Assembly: GCA_012032555.1 (NCBI GenBank)
Contig: JAAUSR010000010.1
Span: 1 to 64,000, forward strand
DNA length: 64,000 bases
Source: Thioploca sp.
GTDB taxonomy: Bacteria > Pseudomonadota > Gammaproteobacteria > Beggiatoales > Beggiatoaceae
Direction of reading: 5' to 3'
In this document: positions 50,572-60,606 of the stretch, piece by piece
Layout: each line of letters starts with the position of its first letter
How positions within the stretch are numbered: the stretch's first letter is position 1
Notes under the pieces: model-generated
Databases searched by the model: none
The model's input: the letters and a program-made list of their open reading frames with translations, nothing else
What the model was told of the DNA's origin: nothing
Made by a program: the position numbers and the translations under genes

Positions 50572-51108
50572 TTATGGATAAATTATTTCAACCCGACGAT
50601 TAAGTTGCCAATCATGTTCATTATGACCTAATGCCACGGGTTGCTCTTCACCATAGCTTAAAGTGGTCATTTGATTTCCAGATACACCCAATGACATCAG
50701 GGCACCTTTAGCCGATTCAGCACGTCGCTCCCCTAAGGCTAAATTATATTCGCGTGAACCACGTTCATCAGCATGTCCTTCTAGACGGACTTGCATACTT
50801 GGATTGTTACTGAGATAAGCAGCATGCTGCTCAAGTATAACACGTGCTTCGGGTCTAATATCACTCATATCATAATCAAAGTGAATGACTCGTTCACTCG
50901 GAATACTACCGACACCCATCGTATCAGATAGTCCACCTCCAGTTGTTTCCGAGCCGGCGCCTCCAGAACTATCCAAATTTGTTTGACCATCTCCTAACAC
51001 GCCAGTTGACGTTCCGGGAGATGCAGTTGGTTTTTTAGGTTTGCTACTACAACCGCTAAATGCAATTACCGTTACTAATATAAATACTAAGTAACTCAAT
51101 TTATTCAT
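50572..51108 (-). CDS. pal: Peptidoglycan-associated lipoprotein
   Basis: 178 residues. Lipoprotein signal with lipobox around Cys20 (AFSGC). A flexible Gly/Ser-rich linker leads to an OmpA-like domain with IHFDYDMSDIRPEA, LEGHADERGSREYNLALGERR and NRRVEI (peptidoglycan-binding Asp/Arg). Anchors the outer membrane to the wall and works with Tol. TGGAG precedes the start. tolB is not in the window on its upstream side, where a divergent membrane gene starts 293 bases away. Confidence 0.95.
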   Translation of the reverse strand: MNKLSYLVFILVTVIAFSGCSSKPKKPTASPGTSTGVLGDGQTNLDSSGGAGSETTGGGLSDTMGVGSIPSERVIHFDYDMSDIRPEARVILEQHAAYLSNNPSMQVRLEGHADERGSREYNLALGERRAESAKGALMSLGVSGNQMTTLSYGEEQPVALGHNEHDWQLNRRVEIIYP

Positions 51109-51400
51109 AGAATTAACTCCATTAAATCCCTATTTTCAAATGAACGAATACAATCAATATAACTGGTTTGTTTTTTTTCCGTTTCTATTAAGTAAAAGAA
51201 TTAAATATTATAGATATTTTTTTTGGTGATGACGAATTATTTTTTTGTTAGATTAACTTATTTTTAACTAGCTTAATTCAAGATATAATCTGTTGTTTTA
51301 TAATAATTTTATTATAGGAACGGGTATTGACGTTCACATTTGACTTTGATATTGTGCAATTCTGATCTTAATAATAATTATTAAATAACCTAAATCACTT

Positions 51401-52003
51401 ATGAGCAATTTTCGCATTTTCTTTTTTATAGCGCTTACTTTTTATAGTATTACGCTTCTCTATATCGAAAAACATACTTCTCAAGATTTCGTTAGGAATT
51501 TTTTTACCGACATTCAAGGTCCAGTTTTCTTTTATGCTATTAATACGAGTTTAAGTGTATTTCTATTATGGTCAACAGCATTAGTATTTGCTATTTGTTT
51601 ATTATGTATTGATTCACTGAAAGCACAATCAGAAAAATTATTTTATTTTTCTCAAATAGGTCTTTTTGTATGGTTAGGTTTTGATGATCGATTCTTAATA
51701 CATGAACATTTATCACATTGGGTGGGTGAAACCTATATTATACTGAGTTTAAGTTTATTAGAGATATATTTTCTGATAACGTTAGGTCAACTCCATAAAC
51801 AACCGCAATCAGCACTTTTTTATCTCTGCATGGGCGCAATTTTTACAGGAATAATGATAGTAATCGACACTTTTATGCCTTCTCATCTCATGCTGCGATT
51901 ATCCGCTGAAGATTTATCTAAATTGTGGGGAACTTTTTTTCTATTCTTATTCGCCTGGGAAATACTGAAATATAAAATTCAACAACTGAAAAACCAAAAT
52001 TAG
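51401..52003 (+). CDS. Six-helix membrane protein with a DDxFLxHE motif
   Basis: 200 residues, six predicted membrane helices. The second part of helix three ends in WLGFDDRFLIHEHLSHWVGE, which carries DD-R-F-L-I-H-E, a metal-site-like cluster. No family recognised; similar DDxFxxHE stretches occur in uncharacterised cyanobacterial proteins. It stands where lptF is often found, 198 bases before lptG, but is not related to LptF. Confidence 0.65.
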   Translation: MSNFRIFFFIALTFYSITLLYIEKHTSQDFVRNFFTDIQGPVFFYAINTSLSVFLLWSTALVFAICLLCIDSLKAQSEKLFYFSQIGLFVWLGFDDRFLIHEHLSHWVGETYIILSLSLLEIYFLITLGQLHKQPQSALFYLCMGAIFTGIMIVIDTFMPSHLMLRLSAEDLSKLWGTFFLFLFAWEILKYKIQQLKNQN

Positions 52004-52201
52004 TGACATAGTATTTTACTAGTTAGAGTGAATGTAATTCACACTCACATAACATCAAATGTCACGATAAAATTCAATTTTATTGAAAGCACTCCTATCA
52101 CTAAACAGTTTCTATTTAATTGCTAAAAAGTATTGAGCTTATTTTGGAATAATACGGTCATATTTTGGTTAAATCACCTTTATTATTAATTTGTTTTAAA
52201 A

Positions 52202-53284
52202 ATGAAAATAGTTGATCGATACATTACTCAAACAGTATTGTCAGGAACGTTAATCGTATTATTCATTTTAGTTGGTTTATTTACTTTTTTTTCTTTTATT
52301 GATGAACTTGATGATATCGGTAAACAACGTTATGGTCTGCAACAAGTCATTCAATATATTGCTTTAGAAATTCCTCAACATATTTATGATCTATTTCCAA
52401 GTGCGATTTTGCTTGGTAGTTTATTAGGATTAGGAATATTAGCTAATCATAATGAATTGACCGTGATGCGAGCCGCCGGTTTATCTATCTTACGCATCGT
52501 AATTGCCGTCTTAAAAATAGGATTATTACTCACGTTGTTAGCCATGTTAATTGGTGAAACATTATCACCATTGAGTCAACAATATGCTTATCATAGCCGA
52601 GCGGTTGCGCAATCAGAACATGAAAATCAACAAATTGTTTTTAGTAATCGCTACGGCTTTTGGGCTAGAGATGGTAATGATTTTATTAATATTACTACCA
52701 TTTTCCCTGAAGGTAGTTTTGGTGGTATTGCCCTATATCAGTTTGATGATCAACAAAATTTGCAAATGGTTACTTATGCAAGGATAGCTTATTATCAAAA
52801 TGGTCAATGGTTACTTAAACAAGTGGAGAGAAATCATATCCAGGCTAATCAAATCACACGAGAGTATTTAGAGAGTACGACTTGGAATAATGCAGTATTA
52901 AAGCCCGAGTTAATCAAAATCGTGGTTATTCACCCACATCAATTATCTAGTTTAGGCTTGTATAAATATATTCAATATTTAAAACATAATGAACAACAAA
53001 CCGCTCAATATGAGTTCGCTTTTTGGACACGCTTATCTTATCCTTTAACAGCTGCAACGATGCTAATTTTAGCAATTCCTTTTATTTTCGGTTCATTACG
53101 CAGTGTATCAATAGGACAACGTATTTTGGTTGGTGCATTAATTGGTGTAGGATTTCATATGCTTAATCAAGCTTCTGGTAATATTGGATTAGTTTATGGT
53201 ATTAGCCCAGTTGTAAGTGCCTTGTTTCCTCCATTATTATTTTTAATTGTGGCTTTGTTTTTGATGCAACGCGTAATCTTTTAA
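52202..53284 (+). CDS. lptG: LPS export permease LptG
   Basis: 360 residues. Six membrane helices in two groups flanking a periplasmic beta-jellyroll. MKIVDRYITQTVLSGTLIVL at the start and ELTVMRAAGLSILRI (coupling helix with LptB) are typical of LptG. GLVYGISPVVSALFPP closes the second membrane group. Its partner LptF, usually just upstream, is not in the window. It works with LptB and LptF to extract LPS from the inner membrane. Confidence 0.92.
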   Translation: MKIVDRYITQTVLSGTLIVLFILVGLFTFFSFIDELDDIGKQRYGLQQVIQYIALEIPQHIYDLFPSAILLGSLLGLGILANHNELTVMRAAGLSILRIVIAVLKIGLLLTLLAMLIGETLSPLSQQYAYHSRAVAQSEHENQQIVFSNRYGFWARDGNDFINITTIFPEGSFGGIALYQFDDQQNLQMVTYARIAYYQNGQWLLKQVERNHIQANQITREYLESTTWNNAVLKPELIKIVVIHPHQLSSLGLYKYIQYLKHNEQQTAQYEFAFWTRLSYPLTAATMLILAIPFIFGSLRSVSIGQRILVGALIGVGFHMLNQASGNIGLVYGISPVVSALFPPLLFLIVALFLMQRVIF

Positions 53285-53349
53285 CAGAATTAGAATGATA
53301 ATTAGAAAGTTAATTTTTGATATTTAATTCACCGATCAAGCCATATTTT

Positions 53350-53605
53350 TCGGCTTAGTGCTACTGTCTGTTCTTGGTGTCCGCACGGTGTTGATGGGCA
53401 CAGACAATTGTAGCATCAATCATAATATAAGTGGTCGACGTCCTCTATCCACACGGGAAGAATTCATTTCCCTCTGTTTTTGCTTTGCGATGGATGACTC
53501 GATAATCTCCAAACTGTTCCGGCTAGTCTCCCCCAGGAATTTTGGCTCGATAGCGATACAGTAACGCTTCGACGAACAGACGGTTATCTTTAGCACTAGC
53601 ATTAA
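53350..53605 (-). pseudogene. IS5-family transposase relic
   Basis: A continuous minus-strand frame with in-frame stops reads NRLFVEALLYRYRAKIPGGD, stop, PEQFGDYRVIHRKAKTEGNE, stop, then MIDATIVCAHQHRADTKNRQ and stop. WR-LPE-FG-W--VH-R and MIDST-VRAHQHAAGAK are hallmarks of the IS5/IS427 transposase N-terminal half. The catalytic C-terminal half is gone. Clear relic between lptG and a cold-shock-domain gene. Confidence 0.75.
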
Positions 53606-53909
53606 CAGTGTCTTCGCGGTCTAGTAACCAATCTGTAATCTATCCCCCTTGATTGTTCCACAAAGCATAACGCCTTGTCATAGATTGTCAGTACCCTAAA
53701 TTTCAAATGAATAGTATAGAGGTGCTATGAATACAATGGGCAAAAAGTCAAGTAGTTTAATTGATGACACCCCCTAGATTTGATATGAGATAACCATAAT
53801 TGTTTTGATTTTCCTTATTTGAATTATTGGCACTTTTTATGCTAAAAAAATACTGTGACAATAATAAAAATTATTATAAACAATAACATACTACTACACT
53901 AGGGAAAAA

Positions 53910-54191
53910 ATGAGAACTTTTATCTATTTAGGTCTCTTATCAGCATTCTGGTACTTTACTTTACCAAGCAATATCATGGCAGGTGAAGGTTGGCAAGATG
54001 GTGTTGTTAAATGGTTTAATGCCAAAGCCGGTTATGGTCAAATTATTTCTCCAAGAGAAGAAGACATATTTGTACACCATAGTGTTATTGAAGGTTCACA
54101 GAAAAAATTAATGACAAATCAGCGAGTACAATATCAAGCCATTAAAGAACAGGGAAGATGGAAAGCTATTAAAGTTAAAATAATAAACTAA
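53910..54191 (+). CDS. Cold-shock-domain protein with an export signal
   Basis: 93 residues. An N-terminal hydrophobic stretch MRTFIYLGLLSAFWYFTLPS with a plausible signal-peptidase site after NIMA is followed by a nearly complete cold-shock domain (DGVVKWFNAKAGYGQIIS, DIFVHHSVI, VQYQAIKEQGRWKAIKVK). RNP1, normally K-GFGFI, is KAGYGQI, so one aromatic is lost; RNP2 (DIFVHHS) is conserved. AGGGAAA lies before the ATG. Cytoplasmic CspA proteins have no such signal, so this protein may be periplasmic or anchored. Its function is unknown. Confidence 0.78.
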   Translation: MRTFIYLGLLSAFWYFTLPSNIMAGEGWQDGVVKWFNAKAGYGQIISPREEDIFVHHSVIEGSQKKLMTNQRVQYQAIKEQGRWKAIKVKIIN

Positions 54192-54535
54192 CCTTATCAT
54201 ATGTCATATAAATGACACAGTGACTAATTTCGGTCAGTCATAACTACACTACATTTCAAGTTTTCACTAAAATCCGGTAGGAATATCGTTTAAGAGAGGC
54301 TTTTTGTTTATTCTTTTAAGACCCAATGAAAGAAAAAATAAAAAGTCATTTTCTACCTTAATTTAGTATTCTTAATTAAAATAAGTAATGTCCCCGTCTA
54401 CTTAATCAACTATACTAAAACACTTATTTAAGCTTATTTAAGTTCAAAATAACTTGTTTTAACCTAAATAATAAACTACTTAATAAATCAATCTCTCATC
54501 TTTATTTAACTAACGACTGTTTAACAGTAATCGCT
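54192..54535. other. Intergenic AT-rich region
   Basis: Bases 54192-54535 show no gene, tRNA or strong hairpin. It is the leader of the membrane-anchored hypothetical gene at 54536. Confidence 0.5.
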
Positions 54536-55033
54536 ATGTACTTATTAACACTCTTTCATAGTTTCTTAACAACTTTAAAAGGCTTTACCATTTTACTCAT
54601 TATATTCATAAGCATTGGGATCGGATTTGGAACAACTAGCCTGCAACAATTAAATCAGGGATCACGTCAGTTTGTTGATACTACTATGCTAAGTTTGCTA
54701 ATTCATTGGGATAATCATAAATTTTTTGCTTATACCAGTGATAGATTACAACAACGATTAACTCCGGGACAGCTACAGCAAATGAAATGGGTATTTAACC
54801 AATTAGGTCATTTATTAAATTATCAAGGAGCTATTGGTGGGATATTTCACTCACCAACGACTTGGTGGCAAGTGGGTGCTCGTTATAAAATTCAAGCCAA
54901 TTTTGAAGGAGGAAAGTTTATTGCTCTAATTACTTTAATCAAACAAGATGGTCATTGGGCAATTGCCCAATTTAATTATCGGTGTAATTTTTATCCCATC
55001 GAAAAAAAAGTTGGATCATTAATACTTGTTTAA
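54536..55033 (+). CDS. Membrane-anchored hypothetical protein, 165 residues
   Basis: One N-terminal membrane helix (FTILLIIFISIGIGFG) with an extracytoplasmic domain. The end (FIALITLIKQDGHWAIAQFNY) resembles the strand of DUF3887/DUF4864-like cystatin-fold domains (LLK-DG-W-I--F). No catalytic signature seen. It is convergent with phosphoribulokinase, separated by the palindrome at 55094-55113. Confidence 0.6.
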   Translation: MYLLTLFHSFLTTLKGFTILLIIFISIGIGFGTTSLQQLNQGSRQFVDTTMLSLLIHWDNHKFFAYTSDRLQQRLTPGQLQQMKWVFNQLGHLLNYQGAIGGIFHSPTTWWQVGARYKIQANFEGGKFIALITLIKQDGHWAIAQFNYRCNFYPIEKKVGSLILV

Positions 55034-55093
55034 ATAATGGTAAGGTGTACTTTCAACTTATTACTGTTCTAAAATTGAGTTTAAGTAAAGATA

Positions 55094-55113
55094 AGACCTT
55101 CAATTGAAGGTCT
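55094..55113. terminator. Palindrome between convergent genes
   Basis: Perfect 20-bp palindrome AGACCTTCAATTGAAGGTCT in the gap between a plus gene and the minus-strand phosphoribulokinase. Position suggests a bidirectional terminator, although T-tracts are weak. Confidence 0.45.
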
Positions 55114-55129
55114 CACCTAAATCAAGATA

Positions 55130-56008
55130 TTAAAATTCCATTGATTTACGACGTTTCTCCATCATCTCACTAATGACCGGACGAAAGATAATTTGCATAG
55201 CAAAACCCATTTTACCACCAGGGACCACCAGCGTATTAGGACGTGACATAAATGAATCGTGAATCATGGCTAATAAGTAAGTATAGTCTTGGTCACGATA
55301 CTTATTGAAGCGAATAACGACAAGACTTTCATCCGCAGTTGGAATATTGCGTGCGATAAAAGGATTAGAGGTATCAACCAGCGGGACACGTTGAAAGTTA
55401 ATATGGCTATGGGTAAATTGCGGTGTAATGTACTGTACATAATCAGGCATCCGACGCAGAATAGTATGTGTCACTGCTTCTGCAGAATAGCCACGTTCAG
55501 CCACATCACGGCTAATTTTTTGTATCCACTCCAAATTAACGCTAGGTACAACTCCTATTAATAAGTCAACCCATTGTGCCACATTAACTTCGGACGTCAC
55601 TGCACCACCATGCAAACCTTCATAAAAAAGTAAATCGGTATCAGCAGGCAGATCTTCCCAAGGGGTGAAGGTTCCAGGTGGTTGATTATAGGGTTCAGCT
55701 TCTTCCTCATTATGCAAATAGTAACGTTTTTTTCCAGTACCATCATGTGAATATTGACGAAACAATTCTTCTAATTTATCCAGAAAATTAGCTTCCGGAC
55801 TAAAATGGCTCAGATTTCTACCCTCTTTTTCAGCAGCAATAACCGCTTCTTTCATTTCTTCACGATTGTAACGATGGAAACTATCCCCTTCAATAATAGC
55901 TGCTTTGTATTTACCGCGTCGGAAAATATCTTCAAAAGCTTTTTTAACGGTAGTTGTTCCGGCACCAGATGAACCGGTAATGGAGATTATGGGATGTTTA
56001 ACTGACAT
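55130..56008 (-). CDS. prkB: Phosphoribulokinase (Calvin cycle)
   Basis: 292 residues, class I proteobacterial type. Walker A GSSGAGTTTV, IIEGDSFHRYNREEM (catalytic Asp), HFSPEANFLDKLEELF, FYEGLHGG and GGKMGFAMQIIFRP at the end. Phosphorylates ribulose 5-phosphate to ribulose bisphosphate for RubisCO, so the host fixes CO2. AGGAGGA is well placed upstream of the ATG. No other cbb gene is in the window. cbbP is an equivalent name. Confidence 0.94.
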   Translation of the reverse strand: MSVKHPIISITGSSGAGTTTVKKAFEDIFRRGKYKAAIIEGDSFHRYNREEMKEAVIAAEKEGRNLSHFSPEANFLDKLEELFRQYSHDGTGKKRYYLHNEEEAEPYNQPPGTFTPWEDLPADTDLLFYEGLHGGAVTSEVNVAQWVDLLIGVVPSVNLEWIQKISRDVAERGYSAEAVTHTILRRMPDYVQYITPQFTHSHINFQRVPLVDTSNPFIARNIPTADESLVVIRFNKYRDQDYTYLLAMIHDSFMSRPNTLVVPGGKMGFAMQIIFRPVISEMMEKRRKSMEF

Positions 56009-56423
56009 TTATCCTCCTACATTAAAAAAATTAAGCAAATAAACACCAATAGTAATTAACACGTAATTTGACCGAAACCAGGTTATTACAATACTGTACA
56101 AGCATTACTGTTTTATGCAAGGTATAAATTTTTACTTGATCATAAAGAATTTTGAAAATAGTTGGGTATTTCATTATAAAATAATTAATCTAATCTAAAA
56201 TAACACTCATTGATAGGTTGTCACTAAAAGAACTAGTGATAATACTGGTCATTAATAGTTATCTATTTTTGTAGAAATTAAGAAGTGAACATAGTTTAAT
56301 TGTTAGGACTTAGGTAGTTGAAATAGGTGATTAAATTATTCTAAATTAATGGGCAATCGATTGAATATAAATAATTATTAGTTAAATCAATTAATTGATA
56401 ATTAATCATCGTTAGTCACAAAG
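56009..56423. other. Intergenic AT-rich region
   Basis: Bases 56009-56423: leader of phosphoribulokinase on the minus strand. No frame, repeat or RNA gene recognised. Confidence 0.5.
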
Positions 56424-58397
56424 TTAGAAATTAAATTTTCGCACTGCTAAGCGTAATTGAGCCAGTGTTTGTGATTGACTACGATAACGGGTTTGTAAAT
56501 AAAGTGCAATAATTTGATTAATAGCTTGAGCTAAATCGGGATGCATTGTGCTAACTCGATTGGCAAACGTTAATGGACCTTCACTGGGAAGGCGGTGTAC
56601 CCCTCGGCGAGCTAATTTTCGACAAAAACGCTGATAAATTTGCTGTGCTGGATCATTGACTATCGCTGGTTGACGTAGCAATATCCAAGCAGCAAGACCT
56701 ATCCATAATAGAATCATCGTGAGTGCTAATAAGATAGTTATATGACGCCAATCAAAATCTTCTAATCCTAATTGACCGAGTAGTTGTTGTTGTCGAAATG
56801 AATTATAACTGACTATCCACTGATTCCAAGCATTGTTGATAATATCCCAACGATAGCGTAAATTTTGCAGAACCTGAATAACTATAGAATTATCTGTTAA
56901 GAAACCGCTTAACAAATTTTCCTGATCAGGTAAAGCGATATCAATTCCAGCTTCAATACGCTCAGGTGCAATAGCAGCAGTTGGGTCAACTCGTATCCAA
57001 CCTTGATCAGGTAACCATATTTCGCTCCAGGCATGCGCATCACGTTGGCGAACAATGAGATAGTTGCCTATGGGATTAACAGTACCACCTAAATAACCCG
57101 TAACGATACGTGCTGGAATACCAGCTGCTCGCATTAAAACAGTAAAGGCAGCCGCATAATGTTCACAAAAACCTTGGCGAGTTTCAAATAAAAATTCATC
57201 AATAGGATCGGCTATTAAAAGCGGTGGTGTATAGGTATACACAAAAGATTCTTGATTAAAATATTGTAAAGCACGTTGTATAATAGCTTGTGGTTGTCGA
57301 TATTGTTGCAACCATTGCTGAGCTAGAATTCGAGCACGAGGATGTTTACCTGGGGGTAAAGATAAACCTAAACGGTGCTGTTGATGGGTCAATATATTAG
57401 CACGATAACGAATATAAGAACTTAATGAATAAATTAACCGCTGATGTACCAAGCTATTAGCAAGTACTTGATAATCTATGTTCAAATAACCATCAGGTGG
57501 TGCTTGAGCCGGTAAATCCAAGGCAAATAACCAACGTTGATTATGAGGTTCTAAAGTGACCGTATAATTAACAGGTTCGCTAAGGGGGTGAAAATCGAGG
57601 TTATTCATTTTTTTATAGTATTGAATTCCGCTTTGCCAATCACGTCCATTCGTCCACCATAGGACTGGACCACGCCAATAGAGAGAGCGCAGGGGTGGTA
57701 TTTTGCCGTGAAATTTAACTCGAAAAACCACTTCATGAGAGAGACTGAGTTTACTCACTTGACCTAATGAAATGCTGTCACTTAATCCCGTAATACCACT
57801 ATAAGCATCCTTAGGTAAACTCCACAAGGTTCCAGCTAATCGTGGAAATAAAAGGAATAACACTACCATTAACGGTAAAGCTTGCACAAGTAAAATCGCT
57901 GATAATCGGAGCCGACGAACCGTAGGTAATTTATCGTTATTATCACTTAAGCTAATGAGAGTTGCCGTTATTAACCAAGTAACTACGCCTAGGTATATTA
58001 CCGTAATAATCGCTTGAGAATAGAGAAAATGAGTAATGATAAGAAAGTAACTTAAAAAAACTAGCAAGAAAGCGTCACGGCTATTATTCATTTCTAGCCA
58101 TTTTAGACCACATAATACGACTAAGAAAGCAATACCGGCATCGCGTCCAAACCAAGTACCATAACTTAAAAAAATACCCAGTAACACAAGTAATGCTAAG
58201 CCAAATTGTGAATGAGGGCTAAGAGACGACCAATATTGTTGAAAAATCAGATAACGCCATAACAGCATAATAAAAAAAGAGGGAATAATCCACCAAGCGA
58301 GGTGAAATAGATGTGGTAAGACAACCAGGATTAGGATAACGAGCAACCATTTTAAGGTAGCTAAGCGAGGAAATAAAGCCAAATTAACTGTTTTCAC
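56424..58397 (-). CDS. tgpA: TgpA-type transglutaminase membrane protein
   Basis: About 657 residues from a GTG at 58397; the ATG at 58451 would overlap the DUF58 gene by 37 bases. Six N-terminal membrane helices (DUF3488, about 10-200) are followed by a periplasmic transglutaminase-like domain. Its catalytic Cys is in FLFETRQGFCEHYAAAFTVL, His in QRDAHAWSEIW and Asp in WIRVDPTAAI. A membrane helix (about 545-570) and DUF4129-like tail complete it. TgpA in Pseudomonas is an essential periplasmic protein of unresolved substrate. It follows DUF58, usually preceded by a MoxR ATPase, which is missing here. Confidence 0.88.
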   Translation of the reverse strand: MKTVNLALFPRLATLKWLLVILILVVLPHLFHLAWWIIPSFFIMLLWRYLIFQQYWSSLSPHSQFGLALLVLLGIFLSYGTWFGRDAGIAFLVVLCGLKWLEMNNSRDAFLLVFLSYFLIITHFLYSQAIITVIYLGVVTWLITATLISLSDNNDKLPTVRRLRLSAILLVQALPLMVVLFLLFPRLAGTLWSLPKDAYSGITGLSDSISLGQVSKLSLSHEVVFRVKFHGKIPPLRSLYWRGPVLWWTNGRDWQSGIQYYKKMNNLDFHPLSEPVNYTVTLEPHNQRWLFALDLPAQAPPDGYLNIDYQVLANSLVHQRLIYSLSSYIRYRANILTHQQHRLGLSLPPGKHPRARILAQQWLQQYRQPQAIIQRALQYFNQESFVYTYTPPLLIADPIDEFLFETRQGFCEHYAAAFTVLMRAAGIPARIVTGYLGGTVNPIGNYLIVRQRDAHAWSEIWLPDQGWIRVDPTAAIAPERIEAGIDIALPDQENLLSGFLTDNSIVIQVLQNLRYRWDIINNAWNQWIVSYNSFRQQQLLGQLGLEDFDWRHITILLALTMILLWIGLAAWILLRQPAIVNDPAQQIYQRFCRKLARRGVHRLPSEGPLTFANRVSTMHPDLAQAINQIIALYLQTRYRSQSQTLAQLRLAVRKFNF

Positions 58398-58414
58398 TAT
58401 AACAATGGTTTTAA

Positions 58415-59401
58415 TTAAGGTAAAGTGTATGAAGCTAATGTTTGTAAACAATGCTCACGATGTTGTTGTCCATTATTCGGTTCAATAGTGCAATGGGGCA
58501 TTTTCAAACCATATTGAATCTTTTGACTATCCGCTATTAATACCCATAAGCAGAGTTGTGATAAGCTAGCTTCTACATCATTTAATAGGCTTACTTCATC
58601 CCACTTTAACCATAAGAGTGTTGCATTAATACCACCAAATTGTTTAATGAGCCAATCTTGTCCTCGAGCTACCGCTTTCCAATCAATATGACGGGGAGAA
58701 TCTCCTAACTGATAGTCACGATAGCCAATAAAATCTTCACCGCTACCTTCACAAGAATATTCCCCTTCTCTACTTTGAGGGGTTTTATTTCTCGGTAATT
58801 GTTTTCTTCCAACCGGTTTGGGATAAACTATAGCTGAAATATCTAAATGAATTGGCGCCCACGCATAGAATAATCCAATAGGAAAACAAGAATATACCGT
58901 GATAGTTCCTAAAGATAGTCTCCCCCGCATAGTACTTAAAATAGGTATAACTAAATTGATCTGTTGTTCAGCTGGTATATCTATAGTCAACTCAGGATTT
59001 GTTTGGCAATTCAACCCCATCCGTTGAGAAAAACGTGATTGCCAAATTAAATTATAGCGAGCATCCTGTCCACGGTTATCCAGCCATAATTCAAATTGTG
59101 CTGTTTCCTCAGCAAATACTGGTTTGACTCTTCCCACCGTAACGCGAAGTCCTAAAAGATTTCGCTGGGTATGTAATGTGGATACGATGGCTATACTACT
59201 CAATAAGAAAGTTAGCATATAACCCATATTGTTGTTGTAATTCATGGAACTAACTAACATAACCACTAACATCAAGGCAAACAAAAACCCGACCCGGGTA
59301 GGCAAAATAAAAATTTGATGCCGATTAAGTACAATGGTTTCCGTTGGTGTAACGGAACGACGAGAAATGAAACTTAACCAACGAGTTGCTTGTGTTTTCA
59401 T
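58415..59401 (-). CDS. DUF58-family protein
   Basis: 328 residues. Two N-terminal membrane helices (about 38-80) precede a cytoplasmic region with the DUF58 signature SGEDFIGYRDYQLGDSPRHI, DWKAVARGQDWLIKQF. A partial VWA-like tail follows. DUF58 proteins are linked to MoxR AAA chaperones and TgpA-type transglutaminases in one operon. Its 3' end overlaps the tgpA reading frame if tgpA starts at 58451, otherwise they are 17 bases apart. Confidence 0.9.
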   Translation of the reverse strand: MKTQATRWLSFISRRSVTPTETIVLNRHQIFILPTRVGFLFALMLVVMLVSSMNYNNNMGYMLTFLLSSIAIVSTLHTQRNLLGLRVTVGRVKPVFAEETAQFELWLDNRGQDARYNLIWQSRFSQRMGLNCQTNPELTIDIPAEQQINLVIPILSTMRGRLSLGTITVYSCFPIGLFYAWAPIHLDISAIVYPKPVGRKQLPRNKTPQSREGEYSCEGSGEDFIGYRDYQLGDSPRHIDWKAVARGQDWLIKQFGGINATLLWLKWDEVSLLNDVEASLSQLCLWVLIADSQKIQYGLKMPHCTIEPNNGQQHREHCLQTLASYTLP

Positions 59402-60081
59402 CGGTACTGAATTTAAATTAAATCAACTCATATAGGATCAATTACAAATTATAGTGTATTAGTTGTAAGTAAATGGTAACAAAATTAAGAGTTGATTTTA
59501 AATTTAAGACCATTTTGTCAACCACTAAACCGTAAGTGTCATGTTAACAGTAGGTGTCATGCTATCGTCAGATTACGAATAAAGCAATTATAAGAAATTT
59601 TAGTGAAAACAACGATAAAAATAAATTACCTGTTTACCAGATTTAAAATAATTATCTTAATAAAATAAACTATCTATTAAATATTGGGTTAACTTCTTAA
59701 GCGCGATTTCTTAACTTTAAAAAAGATGATAATAATAGAACAATGGTACAACCCCGAATTCTATTATTTATCCATATATAACACTTAATTATTAATTATG
59801 GTATTATAATTGCATGATTAACTAATAGAGTGAAATATTAACTTTTTTAGTTAAATTTCATTGAGTTAATTTAATACAAATAAATAAGTATTCAATGATA
59901 AATTGTTTTCTTAGGTAAGAAAAGGCGAACTTAACTTTATTTCCGTAGAGTAAGTTTAAGAAGAATACGACTAACTGTATTTAAGTAATGACAACTCAGT
60001 AATTATTTAACTCAATTTGTAACGATCATTTTTGGTAATTAAATGAACCCTTGTGTATCTTAAGCAAGGAGAGGGATCCTG
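59402..60081. other. Long AT-rich intergenic region
   Basis: About 680 bases with very high AT and no coding, tRNA or repeat signal that I can defend. It lies upstream of two divergent genes. Confidence 0.5.
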
Positions 60082-60447
60082 ATGAAAAAAAGCATTTATA
60101 TCCTTTGTGGAATTGTTTTAGTAAGTGGCCATTTAAATGCGCATCCTATGTTTTCAAACACAGTGAGTGACCTTGGATATAATACCAAAACTAGTTCTGT
60201 GTTAAATAGAGAAGGCCATTCAAGATATGATCATTATCTTGCACGTTGTACCAATATCAAATTTCAAAATAAAGATTCTTCATTTGGCAAAACCTACTAT
60301 AATTATGTTGTGAAATGCTCTAATGGTCGTCAAGCTAATATTACCGCTTGGGATGACCGTAAAAAATGGTGTGTAGGCAAATCAACTAAAAAAGAGGATT
60401 GTGCTGACAATCAAATGAAGGCGGCTACTATGGCTTGCAACCGTTAA
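60082..60447 (+). CDS. Secreted hypothetical protein, 121 residues
   Basis: Signal peptide MKKSIYILCGIVLVSGHLNA then H; the mature part has five cysteines (LARCTN, VVKCSNG, KWCVG, EDCAD, MACNR) and ends in a basic segment. AAGGAGAGG is an ideal ribosome site 8 bases before the ATG. A strong hairpin terminator follows. The family is unknown. It is a single secreted protein with disulfides likely. Confidence 0.78.
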   Translation: MKKSIYILCGIVLVSGHLNAHPMFSNTVSDLGYNTKTSSVLNREGHSRYDHYLARCTNIKFQNKDSSFGKTYYNYVVKCSNGRQANITAWDDRKKWCVGKSTKKEDCADNQMKAATMACNR

Positions 60448-60476
60448 AGTAATACTTTACACTCCCACCCCCTTCA

Positions 60477-60516
60477 AAGCATCCTTAGGATTACCTTCAC
60501 AAGGATGCTTTTTTTA
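60477..60516 (+). terminator. Rho-independent terminator
   Basis: AAGCATCCTT and AAGGATGCTT form a 10-bp stem around 14 bases and run into six T. It lies 30 bases after the secreted protein's stop and ends that transcript. Confidence 0.85.
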
Positions 60517-60606
60517 TTTGTTTCTCATCTTATGGTTACTGTTATAAAATAAAACTGTAGCGATTAGATTGGTCTTATCTTTAAATCTATGATTAATAAA
60601 CCAACT

